DNA of 50,704 nt from Rhodoferax sp. GTDB taxonomy: Bacteria > Pseudomonadota > Gammaproteobacteria > Burkholderiales > Burkholderiaceae_C. Under the pieces are notes generated by a model. It saw nothing but the letters and a program-made list of their open reading frames with translations, did no database searches and was not told the origin of the DNA. The DNA is taken from positions 1-50,704 of the forward strand of contig NZ_JAUSLE010000030.1 in assembly GCF_030646845.1 (NCBI RefSeq). The letters are read 5' to 3'. Of the stretch, positions 9,634 to 17,901 are shown one piece after another (position 1 is the first letter of the stretch; every line of letters begins with the position of its first letter). The position numbers and the translations under genes are program-made.

Positions 9634-10080
9634 ATGAGTGAGACCAGCATCCACGTTCAGCTCCATCAGAAGCAGGACTACCAGTTTGACGTCCACTTTG
9701 GTGGCGCCGTTCCCGACCTCATGGGGGATGAGCCGGCACCGCTGGGCGCGGGCCAGGGACCGTCACCGGTGCAACTGCTGGCCGCTGCGGTCGGCAATTG
9801 CCTGTCGGATTCCCTGTTGTTCGCCTTGCGAAAATTCAAGCAGGCGCCGGAGCCCATTGCGTGCGATGTGCATGCCGACGTCGGCCGCAATGCCGAGGGG
9901 CGCCTGCGCGTGCTGGGCATCAAGGCGGTGCTGACGCTGGGGGTTCCCGCCGCTTCTCTGGAACATCTGGATCGCGTGCTCGGACAGTTCGAGTCCTATT
10001 GCACGGTGACTCAGAGCGTCGGGCAGGGCATTCCTGTGACGATTGAGGTCGTCGACGCGCTCGGTGCCCGGTTGAAGTGA
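9634..10080 (+). CDS. OsmC/Ohr-family thiol protein
   Basis: A 148-residue member of the OsmC family, cytoplasmic Cys-based enzymes that reduce organic hydroperoxides; some members act on other thiol-reactive substrates. The two conserved cysteines are present: Cys56 in VGNCLSDSLL and Cys123 in FESYCTVTQSV, with an extra Cys77. A ribosome-binding site GGGAG precedes the ATG. Its place between a DUF2892 protein and an SQR-like flavoprotein suggests that it handles persulfides or hydroperoxides formed during sulfide stress; that is inference. The family assignment is firm, the substrate is not. Confidence 0.85.
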   Translation: MSETSIHVQLHQKQDYQFDVHFGGAVPDLMGDEPAPLGAGQGPSPVQLLAAAVGNCLSDSLLFALRKFKQAPEPIACDVHADVGRNAEGRLRVLGIKAVLTLGVPAASLEHLDRVLGQFESYCTVTQSVGQGIPVTIEVVDALGARLK

Positions 10081-10110
10081 ATTTGTGAAGGACAACTCAA
10101 TGTTGCGAGT

Positions 10111-11277
10111 ATGGCTATGAAGATGACCGCTTCCACATCAAGGCGTGTCACCGTGATCGGTGCCGGCTTTGGCGCCCTGTCCGTCGTGCGGGAACTGCGC
10201 CAGCGGGATGCCAGCATTGAGATCACCCTGATTGCGCCGCGCGCCGAGTTGCACTACTTGCCGGGCATCATCTGGATACCCAGTGGCTTGCGCACGCGCG
10301 AGCAACTCGTGGTGCCGCTGGACAACTTTTTTCGCCGCATGCGTGTCACGCATGTCGCGGCTGAAGTCACTGGCCTTCGCGAAGGCGGGCGCGTGGTGGA
10401 TGTGGTGGCCAATGGCGCTGTGAGCGAGGTGCGCAACGATGCGCTGGTGATCGCATCGGGCGGGCGTTTCATCAAGAAACTGCCTGGCATCGAGCACGCC
10501 ATCACTCCCTGTGAAGGCATTGCGTCGGCCGAGCGCATCCGCGACCGGCTTAAACAGATGCAGGGTGGCACCATCGCCTGCGGTTTTGCCGGCAATCCCA
10601 ACGAGCCCAGTGCGGTGCGCGGCGGGCCCATGTTTGAATTTTTGTTTGGCATTGACGAGCAACTCAAACGCGAAGGGCGGCGGGACAAGTTCGAGCTGGT
10701 GTTCTTCAACCCCTCGATGGAACCGGGCAACCGCCTCGGTCCCAAGGCGGTACGCCATTTGCTCGATGAAATGGCGCGGCGCAATATTCGCACGCACCTG
10801 GGGCACAAACTCAAGAGTTTCGACGCCGAAAAAATTGTCACCGAGGGCGGCACGTTTGCGGCTGACCTGATCCTGTTCATGCCCGGCATGACGGGCAACC
10901 TGTGGTTTGACCAGACCGATCTGGCTCGCTCGCCCGGGGGGCTGCTCAAGGCCGACGCGCAATGTCGGGTCGAAGGCGCAAATCAGGTCTATGTGGTGGG
11001 AGATTCGGGCAGTTTTCCCGGGCCGGACTGGATGCCCAAGCAGGCCCATATGGCCGACCTGCAGGCTGCTGCCGCAGCGGCCAATCTGCTGGCCGGGTTG
11101 CGGGGCGAGGTCGGCAACGCCAACTTCAAAGTGGAACTGATCTGCATCATCGACGCCCTCGATCAGGGCACGCTGGTGTGGCGCACGCCAGACCGCAACA
11201 TCATCCTGCCTTCCTCCCGCGTGTTTCATTGGCTCAAGCGTGGTTTTGAGCGCCTGTATTTGAGGAGATACCAATGA
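10111..11277 (+). CDS. SQR/NDH-2-like FAD oxidoreductase
   Basis: A 388-residue flavoprotein of the sulfide:quinone oxidoreductase / type-2 NADH dehydrogenase fold. The N-terminal dinucleotide fold has GAGFGAL (17-23) and a second FAD motif VVGDSG (295-300). Cysteines at 134, 157, 285 and 345 are seen; Cys157 in IACGFAGNP and Cys345 in ELICIID sit roughly where SQRs keep redox cysteines, but I cannot confirm the exact alignment. The last about 20 residues (FHWLKRGFERLYLRRYQ) are basic and aromatic, fitting a peripheral membrane anchor. The start is taken as ATG 10111; ATG 10117 is in the same frame and also possible. The stop overlaps the next gene as ATGA, so the flavoprotein and repressor are coupled. 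A likely role is oxidation of sulfide or persulfide into the quinone pool. Confidence 0.8.
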   Translation: MAMKMTASTSRRVTVIGAGFGALSVVRELRQRDASIEITLIAPRAELHYLPGIIWIPSGLRTREQLVVPLDNFFRRMRVTHVAAEVTGLREGGRVVDVVANGAVSEVRNDALVIASGGRFIKKLPGIEHAITPCEGIASAERIRDRLKQMQGGTIACGFAGNPNEPSAVRGGPMFEFLFGIDEQLKREGRRDKFELVFFNPSMEPGNRLGPKAVRHLLDEMARRNIRTHLGHKLKSFDAEKIVTEGGTFAADLILFMPGMTGNLWFDQTDLARSPGGLLKADAQCRVEGANQVYVVGDSGSFPGPDWMPKQAHMADLQAAAAAANLLAGLRGEVGNANFKVELICIIDALDQGTLVWRTPDRNIILPSSRVFHWLKRGFERLYLRRYQ

Positions 11278-11564
11278 CCAAGTTAATGGATGTGGCGGCC
11301 CGTACCGATGTCCTGAACCGGCTGCGTCGCGCCGAGGGACAGATTCGGGGCGTCCAGCGCATGATCGAGGAGGGCGAAAGCTGCCTCAAGATCGGACAGC
11401 AGTTCTCGGCCGTGCGCAAGGCGCTGGACAGCACCTATCTGCGGATGACCATGTGCTTCATGGAGCAGGAACTCGACGCCTGCATGAGGCCCGACGACTC
11501 GCAGAAAGCCGGTCTGGACCTCATGCTGAAGGACATGGAAGCCCTGCTGGCCCGCATGGGTTGA
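11274..11564 (+). CDS. CsoR/FrmR-family (DUF156) transcriptional repressor, atypical sensor
   Basis: A 96-residue all-helical repressor with the DUF156 core RLRRAEGQIRGVQRMIEEGE, Cys37 and QFSAVRKAL. Copper sensors of the family keep Cys, then His at +25 and Cys at +29; CstR persulfide sensors keep Cys at 0 and +29; FrmR/RcnR keep His at +25 and +29. Aligned through QxSAVxxAL, this protein has Phe at +25 and Glu at +29, with Cys61 at +24 and Cys70 at +33. The metal site is therefore not canonical, and a dithiol (Cys37-Cys61) sensor is plausible. It is the last gene of the operon whose promoter carries a matching operator, so it probably represses its own operon. Effector unknown. Confidence 0.88.
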   Translation: MTKLMDVAARTDVLNRLRRAEGQIRGVQRMIEEGESCLKIGQQFSAVRKALDSTYLRMTMCFMEQELDACMRPDDSQKAGLDLMLKDMEALLARMG

Positions 11565-11577
11565 AGTAATTTACAGG

Positions 11578-11634
11578 TTTTTGGCCCCTAGCCCGCGTCT
11601 ATATTGCCTGGTGTGCTATTAAATAAATAGCAAT
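11578..11634 (-). repeat. Dispersed ~57-nt repeat, copy B, intergenic
   Basis: This fills the gap between the repressor gene and the convergent mnmA. Read on the minus strand it runs from ATTGCTAT through TAATAGC, CCAGGCAAT, GACGCGGGCTA and GGCCAAAAA. It contains a TGCTATT/AATAGCA inverted pair at one end. It is closest to the copy inside uvrA (about 34/41) and aligns without gaps with the copy in leuS. Being the only copy wholly outside genes, it may be nearest to the free form. It might help end converging transcripts, but no classic terminator is seen. Confidence 0.8.
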
Positions 11635-12750
11635 TCAAGCCGCAATCACACCGCCACCCAGACACACTTCACCGTCATACAGGACGGCGGACTGGCCCGG
11701 CGTGACGGCCCATTGCGGCTCCGGGAAGGTCAGACTGAAAGCCTCGCCCGCGCCGGCTGCCAGGAGGCAGGGGGCATCGGCCTGACGATAGCGGGTTTTG
11801 GCCGAGAACTGGCCCGCGACGGAGGCCGTGCCGGCGACCCAGCTGGCGTCCTGCGCGGTCAAGCTGTGGGACTGCAGCCAGGGATGGTCGTGCCCCTGCA
11901 CCACCCACAGCGTGTTTTTCTCCATGTCCTTGCGTGCCACAAACCAGGGGGCGTGTTCACCGCCGCCTTTTTGCGCGCCTTTGGCTTTGATACCGCCGAT
12001 GCCCAGGCCCTGGCGTTGCCCCAGGGTGTAAAAGCTCAAGCCCACATGCTGGCCGATGGTGCGGCCTTTCTCATCCTTGATCGGGCCGGGTTCCTTGGCG
12101 ATGTAGTGGTTCAGAAAGTCCCGGAACGGCCGCTCGCCAATAAAGCAGATGCCGGTGGAGTCCTTCTTTTTCGCATTGGGCAGACCGATCTCCAAGGCAA
12201 TTCGGCGCACCTCGGTCTTGTGCAGCTCACCGACCGGGAACAGTGTTTTGGAGAGCTGCGCCTGGTTGAGCCGGTGCAGAAAATAACTCTGGTCCTTGGA
12301 GGGGTCCAGACCCTTGAGCAACTCGTGTTTGCCGGTGACTGCGTTCAGGCGCACCCGGGCATAATGCCCGGTGGCTATTTTCTCGGCACCGAGACGTAGC
12401 GCATGGTCCAGAAATGCCTTGAACTTGATTTCGGCATTGCACAGAATGTCCGGGTTGGGGGTGCGCCCGGCCTGGTATTCGCGCAGAAATTCCGCAAACA
12501 CCCGGTCCTTGTACTCGGCGGCAAAGTTCACGTGCTCAATCTCGATGCCAATCACGTCCGCCACTGCCGCGGCGTCCACGAAATCGATGTTGGAGGAACA
12601 GAATTCCGAGTCGTCGTCATCCTCCCAGTTCTTCATGAAGATGCCGATGACCTCATAGCCCTGCTGCTTCAACAGCCAGGCGGTCACCGCGGAGTCCACG
12701 CCGCCGCTCAAACCCACCACCACGCGTTGCCCAATGTGTTGCTTGTCCAT
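11635..12750 (-). CDS. mnmA: tRNA 2-thiouridine(34) synthase MnmA
   Basis: MnmA (371 residues) adenylates and thiolates U34 of the Lys, Glu and Gln tRNAs, using sulfur relayed from IscS and Tus proteins. The PP-loop GLSGGVDSA lies at residues 13-21. The nucleophile Cys104 (NPDILCNAE) and the persulfide Cys202 ([13 protein letters not shown]) are both present. The start is the ATG at 12750 ([12 protein letters not shown]); the open frame upstream has no family character. The length is standard. It is divergent from a LysR gene with only 52 bases between and converges on the CsoR-family operon. It uses sulfur, but is a housekeeping gene and probably not part of that operon's function. Confidence 0.97.
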   Translation of the reverse strand: MDKQHIGQRVVVGLSGGVDSAVTAWLLKQQGYEVIGIFMKNWEDDDDSEFCSSNIDFVDAAAVADVIGIEIEHVNFAAEYKDRVFAEFLREYQAGRTPNPDILCNAEIKFKAFLDHALRLGAEKIATGHYARVRLNAVTGKHELLKGLDPSKDQSYFLHRLNQAQLSKTLFPVGELHKTEVRRIALEIGLPNAKKKDSTGICFIGERPFRDFLNHYIAKEPGPIKDEKGRTIGQHVGLSFYTLGQRQGLGIGGIKAKGAQKGGGEHAPWFVARKDMEKNTLWVVQGHDHPWLQSHSLTAQDASWVAGTASVAGQFSAKTRYRQADAPCLLAAGAGEAFSLTFPEPQWAVTPGQSAVLYDGEVCLGGGVIAA

Positions 12751-12802
12751 AGGTGTGAGATTATCCCTGTCATGACCCTTCCACGTTCTTGACCGTCTCG
12801 CC

Positions 12803-13747
12803 ATGGAACTTCGCCAACTCAAGTATTTTGTCCGTGTGGTCGAACTCGGCAGCATGAGCCGTGCCGCGCTGGATCTGGACCTGGTCCAGTCGGCCCTGAG
12901 CCAGCAAATCAGCCGGCTGGAGAGCGAGCTGTCCACCCGGCTCCTGCAGCGCAGCAGCAAAGGCGTGGTGGCAACCGAGGCCGGCATGGCTTTTTTCCGC
13001 GAGGCCCAGCTGGCCTTGCGCCATACCGAGCAGGCGGCGCGCGCCGCCCAGCAGGCGCGCCTGACCGGCACAGTGAGTGTGGGCCTGGCCTCCACCACCG
13101 CCTCGGTGTTGGGCGTGCCCCTGATGCGCGCCATGCGCGAGCGTTATCCGGACGTGCGCTTGCACATTGTGGAAAGCATGTCGGGCCATATCACCGCCAT
13201 GCTGAATGCGCGCCAGCTCGATCTGGCGGTGTTGTTTGACACCGGCGCCGCCCGGCGCTGGAGTGTGCTGCCGCTGCTGGAAGAAAAATTGTTCCTGATC
13301 GGTCCCCGCGCCCTTGGTGAGGCCGGCGTGAAACCGCGCCCGGGCGGCACCCGCATGGCGCAGCTCAAAGGCGTGCCCCTGATCCTGCCTACCGGCGCGC
13401 ACGGCCTGCGCAGTACGCTGGACGCTGCGTTTGCCCGCGCCAAATTCCAGCCGCATTTGGTGGCTGAAATCGACTCGCTGGCGATGCTGATGGATACGGT
13501 GAGTTCCGGGCTGGGCAGCACCGTGCAGCCGTGGGCGGCACTCGGCCGCATTGCGGATGCAGCGCAGCGTTTTCAGTGGTCGGAGATCGCCGACGCACAA
13601 GTCCGCCGTACCAACGCCCTGTGCAGCCTGTCAGACGACGAACTCTCGCCGGCGGCACTCGCCACCCGCGTGGTGCTGGCCGACTGCGCACGCGAGTTGG
13701 TGCGCTCGGGGGGACGCTGGGTGGGTGCCACCCTGATAGCCGAGTAG
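12803..13747 (+). CDS. LysR-type transcriptional regulator (Nac/Cbl-like)
   Basis: A 314-residue LTTR. The winged helix-turn-helix occupies residues 1-60 ([34 protein letters not shown]), followed by the linker helix and a two-lobed effector domain with [14 protein letters not shown]. It closely resembles the second LTTR at 14527-15465 (same [10 protein letters not shown] start, same VSVGLAxTT, MSGH and LPTG blocks), so the pair are paralogues. It lies upstream of, and reads the same way as, the secreted HbpS-like gene. A 17-bp palindrome begins 25 bases after its stop. Its effector is unknown; the hbpS-like gene is the most likely local target. Confidence 0.9.
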   Translation: MELRQLKYFVRVVELGSMSRAALDLDLVQSALSQQISRLESELSTRLLQRSSKGVVATEAGMAFFREAQLALRHTEQAARAAQQARLTGTVSVGLASTTASVLGVPLMRAMRERYPDVRLHIVESMSGHITAMLNARQLDLAVLFDTGAARRWSVLPLLEEKLFLIGPRALGEAGVKPRPGGTRMAQLKGVPLILPTGAHGLRSTLDAAFARAKFQPHLVAEIDSLAMLMDTVSSGLGSTVQPWAALGRIADAAQRFQWSEIADAQVRRTNALCSLSDDELSPAALATRVVLADCARELVRSGGRWVGATLIAE

Positions 13748-13771
13748 GGGCGCGTCGCGCCACCGCTGAAC

Positions 13772-13788
13772 CATCACGAATCGTGATG
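13772..13788. promoter_or_regulatory. 17-bp palindrome, putative operator 1 (upstream of hbpS-like gene)
   Basis: CATCACGAATCGTGATG is a perfect 8-bp inverted repeat around one base, located 175 bases before the hbpS-like start. An almost identical site stands before tcuA (29294-29310), and both are followed within 8 bases by CCCATG. A second inverted repeat, CCCATGC...GCATGGG, follows at 13791-13811. Further on are two copies of TGCCAGGTG with CAATAC. The binding protein is not known; the adjacent LTTRs are candidates. Confidence 0.6.
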
Positions 13789-13962
13789 CTCCCATGCCAT
13801 GGACTGCATGGGCGCCAGCGCTTGCCGGGATTACATTGCACGCATCCTTTCATCGCCCGTCGGGATGCCGGGACTGCCCCTGTCTGCCAGGTGGGCAATA
13901 CAGGCACGGGCTTGCTGCCAGGTGCTTCAATACTTGGCATCATAAAAATGTGGAGATCAGAC

Positions 13963-14484
13963 ATGACATTCAACTTTCGCCCGACCCTGGTTTCGCTGGG
14001 TCTCGTTCTGCTGGCTGTGAGCGCCAGCCATGCCCAACAGCCCAATCCGCTAGACAACGTTCCGGAAAAAATGCCTTTCGATGTGCCTTATGGCACACCG
14101 ATATCGCTGGAGCGGGCCGATGCTGTGCTGGCCGCGGCGGTGGCTGAGTCCAAAGCCCGCAACTGGAAAATGGTGTGTGCTGTGATGGACTCGGGAGCGA
14201 GCCTGGTGTCGTTCAAACGCATGGACGGCGCCCAGTTGGCCTCGGTGGAAATCGCCATTCACAAGGCGCGCGCATCAGCCAAGTACCGTCGTGAAACCAA
14301 GGCGTTTGAGGCTGGCATCCAGAATGGACTCAACTACCTGATGACGCTGGATGACCTCATTGCCTCGCGCGGCGGTATCCCGCTGGTCGAGGCCGGCAAG
14401 ATCATCGGGGCGATCGGCTGCTCAGGCGGTACGGGCTCGCAGGACGAGGTGGTGGCCAAAGCGGGTGTAGCCACCGTCAAGTAG
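13963..14484 (+). CDS. Secreted HbpS/GlcG-family (heme-binding-like) protein
   Basis: A 173-residue protein with a Sec signal peptide: a hydrophobic core LVSLGLVLLAVSA and a predicted cut after SHA or AQ near residues 24-26. The mature part is a GlcG/HbpS domain, recognisable from SLERADAVLAAAVAES, the central MDSGASLVSFKRMDGAQLASVEIA and the end GGIPLVEAGKIIGAIGCSGG. The family includes the Streptomyces heme sensor HbpS and many small proteins encoded beside catabolic genes; its role there is poorly known. The ATG at 13963 has GGAGA 7 bases upstream; an ATG at 13948 is in frame but lacks one. It converges on the second LTTR, leaving 42 bases without a recognisable terminator. Confidence 0.85.
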   Translation: MTFNFRPTLVSLGLVLLAVSASHAQQPNPLDNVPEKMPFDVPYGTPISLERADAVLAAAVAESKARNWKMVCAVMDSGASLVSFKRMDGAQLASVEIAIHKARASAKYRRETKAFEAGIQNGLNYLMTLDDLIASRGGIPLVEAGKIIGAIGCSGGTGSQDEVVAKAGVATVK

Positions 14485-14526
14485 GCTTCTGGACACCGGG
14501 CCGGGGCGTGGGTGGCACACGGCCGC

Positions 14527-15465
14527 TCAGTAAAGCAGGTCCACGCCCTTCCATGCGCCTGACCCGACCAGTTGTTTCACGGTTTCCTTGAGCTCGGCTC
14601 GAACCGCCGCCGCCGCTGGAGACAGCCGCTCGGGAACCACCGTGTACAGGTAGTTCTGCCGCTTCATGTTGGCATCTGAAATGGCCAGGCAGCGCCATCC
14701 TTCGCGCATCTGGCCTGCCAACAAGGCGGCGGCCATCGGTTTGATCGTCGCGCCCATGCCGTCGTAAACGCAGGCCATCAAAAGGGATAGCGAATCGATC
14801 TCGGCCACCACTTGTGCTGACAGGTTGCGTTGCTCAAACTCAGCCGTAATGCGACGTCGAAGACCATGAATGCCGGTCGGCAATATCAGTGGCAGCTGGG
14901 CCGCCTCGGCGATGCTGAGTTTGACGCGCCGCTCCGCAATCAACGGGCTGTGTGTTGGCAGTATGACAAACAGCTCCTCTTCGACCAGCGGGTCAGCCGG
15001 CAATTCGGGGATGGCATCGCGGCTGAAAAGTATCACCAGGTCCAGCTGTCCGAGCTGCATCATCTGGCGCAGATGGCCGCTCATGCCCTCCACCACATTG
15101 AGAACAATGCCAGGGTATTTTTCCCGGATTCTGCGCACGAACGGAACACCGAGAGCACAAATGGTGGTGGCCGCCAGTCCAACCGACACCATGCCGTGCA
15201 CCGTCCCGGCTTCCTGGCGAGCCACCGACAGGGCCTGGTCAAGTTGACGCAGCATGAAGCGCGCGTGATGGTGCAGGGCCGTGCCGTTTTCCGTGGGCGT
15301 CACCCCTTTGGACGTTCTGACCAGCAGCGGCTTGCCCACCTCCGCCTCCAGCTTGGCCAGTTGCTGACTGAGTGCCGGTTGCGCAATGAAGAGCTGCCGG
15401 GAGGCTTTGGCGAGACTGCCGCTCTCGATGATCTGAACAAAGTATTTGAGTTGGCGCAGGTCCAT
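14527..15465 (-). CDS. LysR-type transcriptional regulator (Nac/Cbl-like), divergent from ABC operon
   Basis: A 312-residue LTTR. The DNA-binding domain is [20 protein letters not shown] ... FIAQPALSQQLAKLE, followed by a periplasmic-binding-like effector domain with LILPTGIHGLRR and EIDSLSLLMACV. It is divergent from the ABC importer operon starting at 15645, the usual arrangement for an LTTR that controls its neighbour. A T-N11-A box lies in between, 36 bases before its own start. It is paralogous to the LTTR at 12803-13747. Likely role: activator of the 15645-25808 or longer operon in response to a substrate or intermediate. Confidence 0.9.
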   Translation of the reverse strand: MDLRQLKYFVQIIESGSLAKASRQLFIAQPALSQQLAKLEAEVGKPLLVRTSKGVTPTENGTALHHHARFMLRQLDQALSVARQEAGTVHGMVSVGLAATTICALGVPFVRRIREKYPGIVLNVVEGMSGHLRQMMQLGQLDLVILFSRDAIPELPADPLVEEELFVILPTHSPLIAERRVKLSIAEAAQLPLILPTGIHGLRRRITAEFEQRNLSAQVVAEIDSLSLLMACVYDGMGATIKPMAAALLAGQMREGWRCLAISDANMKRQNYLYTVVPERLSPAAAAVRAELKETVKQLVGSGAWKGVDLLY

Positions 15466-15500
15466 TGATCGGTTCCAAAGTAGGTGCAGCAGACAGCATA

Positions 15501-15513
15501 TAAGAAATTTGTA
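15501..15513. promoter_or_regulatory. LysR-type T-N11-A box
   Basis: TAAGAAATTTGTA, extended by flanking AT/TA to an ATA...TAT dyad, matches the LTTR consensus T-N11-A. It sits in the 179-base divergent region between the LTTR gene (start 15465) and the ABC substrate-binding gene (start 15645), where autoregulation and activation of the operon would both be possible. The site is short, so the call rests mostly on position. Confidence 0.5.
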
Positions 15514-15644
15514 TAGCCCATCTCGGAAAACAGTATTTTCCCAATGCAGTGAATCTTCCTAGAATTTGCACGGACCCCATGCAGTTGGCGGCGTTCAAAC
15601 CAAAAATCCGGCCGTTTCGGTCGAATACAAAGAGGAGATGACAA

Positions 15645-16916
15645 ATGGAACATGACAAGAAAGACGGCAGCTTGGTGCTGCAATCGCCGCTGCGGCGCAG
15701 CGCGCTGAAGGCGGGCATTGCGATGGCGGGGGTCTCGGCTTTGGGTTTTCCGGCGATCGTCCACAGCCAGGCAGAAAAAATCAAAATCGGCCACCTGACC
15801 CCCATGACCGGCTTTCTTGGCTCGCTCGGCGAATACGCCGTGATGGGCATGAAGATGGCGGCCGAAGAGGTCAACGCGGCGGGTGGCGTCATGGGGCGCC
15901 AGCTCGACGTGCTGTCGGAAGACTCGGTCAATCCCTCCCTGGCGGCAAGCAAGGCCCAGCGCATGATTGAGCGCGACGGCGTCGCCGTGCTGATGGGTGA
16001 GATCAATTCGGCCTCGGCGCTGACGATCTCGCAGGTGGCGGCGCGCAACAAGAAGCTGTTCATGAGCATCGGTGCGCGCTCGGACGCGCTGCGCGGCAAG
16101 GACTGCAACCGCTACACCTTCCATGTCGACATTCCGGTGACCGTGATGGTCAACGCCGTCGGTCAGGCGCTGGTGCGTGACAACATGGTCAAGGGCAAGA
16201 AGATCTTCAGCCTGACAGCCGATTACCTGTTCGGCCACGACCTGTCGAACAAGGCCAAGAAGTTCTTCGCCGATAACGGTGGCAACCAGATCGGCGACGA
16301 GCTGGTGGCCACGGACGTAGCGGACTTCAGCCCCTATCTGCTCAAGATTCGTCAGGCGCGGCCCGACCTGGTAGCCACCAATCTGGCGGGCAACCAGGTC
16401 ACCAACTTCGTCAAGCAGTATGCCGAGTTCGGCCTGCCCTTCCCGGTGGTCGGCTTCAACCTGAATACCGCCGACGCCTGGGCCGCCGGTGAAGGCAACC
16501 TGAGCGGCATCTGGCCGACGGTGTGGCATCACGACCTGCAGACGCCGGGCTCAAAAGCTTTTGTTGCCAACTTCACCAAGAAGTACGGAAAGATCCCCGA
16601 GAACCATGCCTGGATCGAATACGTGTCGCTCAAGATGATGGCGCAGGCCATGAACGCCACCAAGTCCACCGACACCGAGAAGCTGATTGCCTATTTCGAG
16701 TCCGAGGCCCAGTTCGACATCCTGAAGGCGCGCAAGGCCTACTTCCGTTCCTGGGACCACCAGCTGATGCAGGAGGCCTATCCGTTCACGGTCAAGGCCA
16801 AAGGCCAGGCCAAGGACAAGCAGGACTTTCTCAAGTTCGGCGACGCGGTGCCCGCACCGAACCAGCCGCTGGAACTGCTGGCCCCCACCAGGGCAGACAG
16901 CGCCTGCAAGATGTGA
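15645..16916 (+). CDS. ABC transporter substrate-binding protein, branched-chain amino-acid type
   Basis: A 423-residue periplasmic binding protein of the LivJ/LivK (Peripla_BP_6) family. The N-terminus LRRSALKAGIAMAGVSALGF with twin Arg and cleavage near HSQA looks like a Tat-type signal. Mature landmarks are KIKIGHLTPMTG, GMKMAAEEVNAAGG and a VLMGEINSAS segment. GAGGAG stands 9 bases before the ATG. In Burkholderiales this class of binding protein often carries aromatic acids, amides or other carboxylates rather than Leu/Ile/Val, so the ligand cannot be assumed. It is the first gene of the ABC importer set and precedes the permease gene by 109 bases. Confidence 0.92.
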   Translation: MEHDKKDGSLVLQSPLRRSALKAGIAMAGVSALGFPAIVHSQAEKIKIGHLTPMTGFLGSLGEYAVMGMKMAAEEVNAAGGVMGRQLDVLSEDSVNPSLAASKAQRMIERDGVAVLMGEINSASALTISQVAARNKKLFMSIGARSDALRGKDCNRYTFHVDIPVTVMVNAVGQALVRDNMVKGKKIFSLTADYLFGHDLSNKAKKFFADNGGNQIGDELVATDVADFSPYLLKIRQARPDLVATNLAGNQVTNFVKQYAEFGLPFPVVGFNLNTADAWAAGEGNLSGIWPTVWHHDLQTPGSKAFVANFTKKYGKIPENHAWIEYVSLKMMAQAMNATKSTDTEKLIAYFESEAQFDILKARKAYFRSWDHQLMQEAYPFTVKAKGQAKDKQDFLKFGDAVPAPNQPLELLAPTRADSACKM

Positions 16917-17025
16917 GTCGTCGCAGGCGGCCGTGGCGCTGTAGCGCGCACTGCCGTCTGCCGATGGGCCCGCGCTGGCCGCTACGGTGGCGCGGGTGCG
17001 CTTTTTTCTACTCCTCTGGATGGTT

Positions 17026-17901
17026 ATGGATATTGTTTTTTTGCTCGAGCAGGTCGTCAACGGCCTCGTGCTCGGCGGTTACTACCTGCTGTTGGCCCTC
17101 GGGCTGTCGCTGATCTTCAGCGTCGGGGGCGTCGTCAATCTGGCGCACGGCGCGTTCTATGCGCTGGGCGCCTATGTGTCGCTGGAAGTCACCAAGCATG
17201 TGGGCTTTGGGGCCAGCATTCTGATTTCGCCGCTGGCCGTAGGCACGCTGGGCATCCTGTTCGAGCGTTATCTGCTGCGCCGCTTCTATACGGCAGACCC
17301 GATCCTCAGCCTGCTCGTCACCTTTGGCCTGGCGATGGTGGCCGAGCAGTTCATCCGCATGGTGTGGGGCGCCGCACCGCTGGCTTCCACCATGCCGGAA
17401 GTTTTCAAGGGCCAGCTCATCTTTGGCGACTTCATGTTCTCGAGGTACCGCCTGCTGATCCTGGGGGTGGTGTTCGTCGTGATGAGCGGCATCTGGCTGC
17501 TGCTGAACAAGACTTCGTTTGGCCGGGTGGTGCGTGCCGGGGTGCAAAGGCCCGACATGGTGGCCGTGCTGGGAATCCGGCTGCAGCCCTACATGACGGC
17601 CATCGTTGTGCTCGGCGTCGCGACCGCGGCGCTCGGCGGCGTGCTGTTCGGGCCGATCGCCGTCGTGCATCCGGCGATGGGCGGCGAGATCATGACCGTG
17701 GCCTTCGTGGTGGTGGTGATCGGCGGCCTGGGCAGCTTCTGGGGCGTGGTGCTGGCGGCCTTGCTGGTGGGGGTGGTGCGTGGCGTCACCATCCATTTCA
17801 TGCCGGCCGCTGGCGAGGCCTCCATGTATGTGCTGATGTTTCTCGTTCTGATGTTCCGTCCGCGGGGCTTGTTGGGTGAACGCATCGAGCGTTTTGAATG
17901 A
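17026..17901 (+). CDS. ABC importer permease, LivH type
   Basis: A 291-residue inner-membrane permease with about eight hydrophobic segments and the LivH start MDIVFLLEQVVNGLVLGGYY. NLAHGAFYALGAY and the C-terminal FVVVVIGGLGSFWG are family hallmarks. The ATG at 17026 is chosen because it gives the standard LivH N-terminus; the ATG at 17020 and a GTG at 16987 are in frame but add atypical residues. The ribosome-binding site is weak. The stop overlaps the next start as ATGA. It pairs with the fused LivM-LivG-LivF protein downstream. Confidence 0.93.
   Translation: MDIVFLLEQVVNGLVLGGYYLLLALGLSLIFSVGGVVNLAHGAFYALGAYVSLEVTKHVGFGASILISPLAVGTLGILFERYLLRRFYTADPILSLLVTFGLAMVAEQFIRMVWGAAPLASTMPEVFKGQLIFGDFMFSRYRLLILGVVFVVMSGIWLLLNKTSFGRVVRAGVQRPDMVAVLGIRLQPYMTAIVVLGVATAALGGVLFGPIAVVHPAMGGEIMTVAFVVVVIGGLGSFWGVVLAALLVGVVRGVTIHFMPAAGEASMYVLMFLVLMFRPRGLLGERIERFE

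Noticed and set aside
11635..12750. mnmA as part of the sulfur/thiol operon because it is a thiolation enzyme
   Set aside because: It is convergent, separated by a repeat, and is a universal housekeeping gene, so adjacency is probably accidental.
13889..13935. Repeated TGCCAGGTG...CAATAC words upstream of the hbpS-like gene as an iteron or tandem operator
   Set aside because: Only two copies with unequal inner spacing; noted in the operator entry but too weak for its own call.
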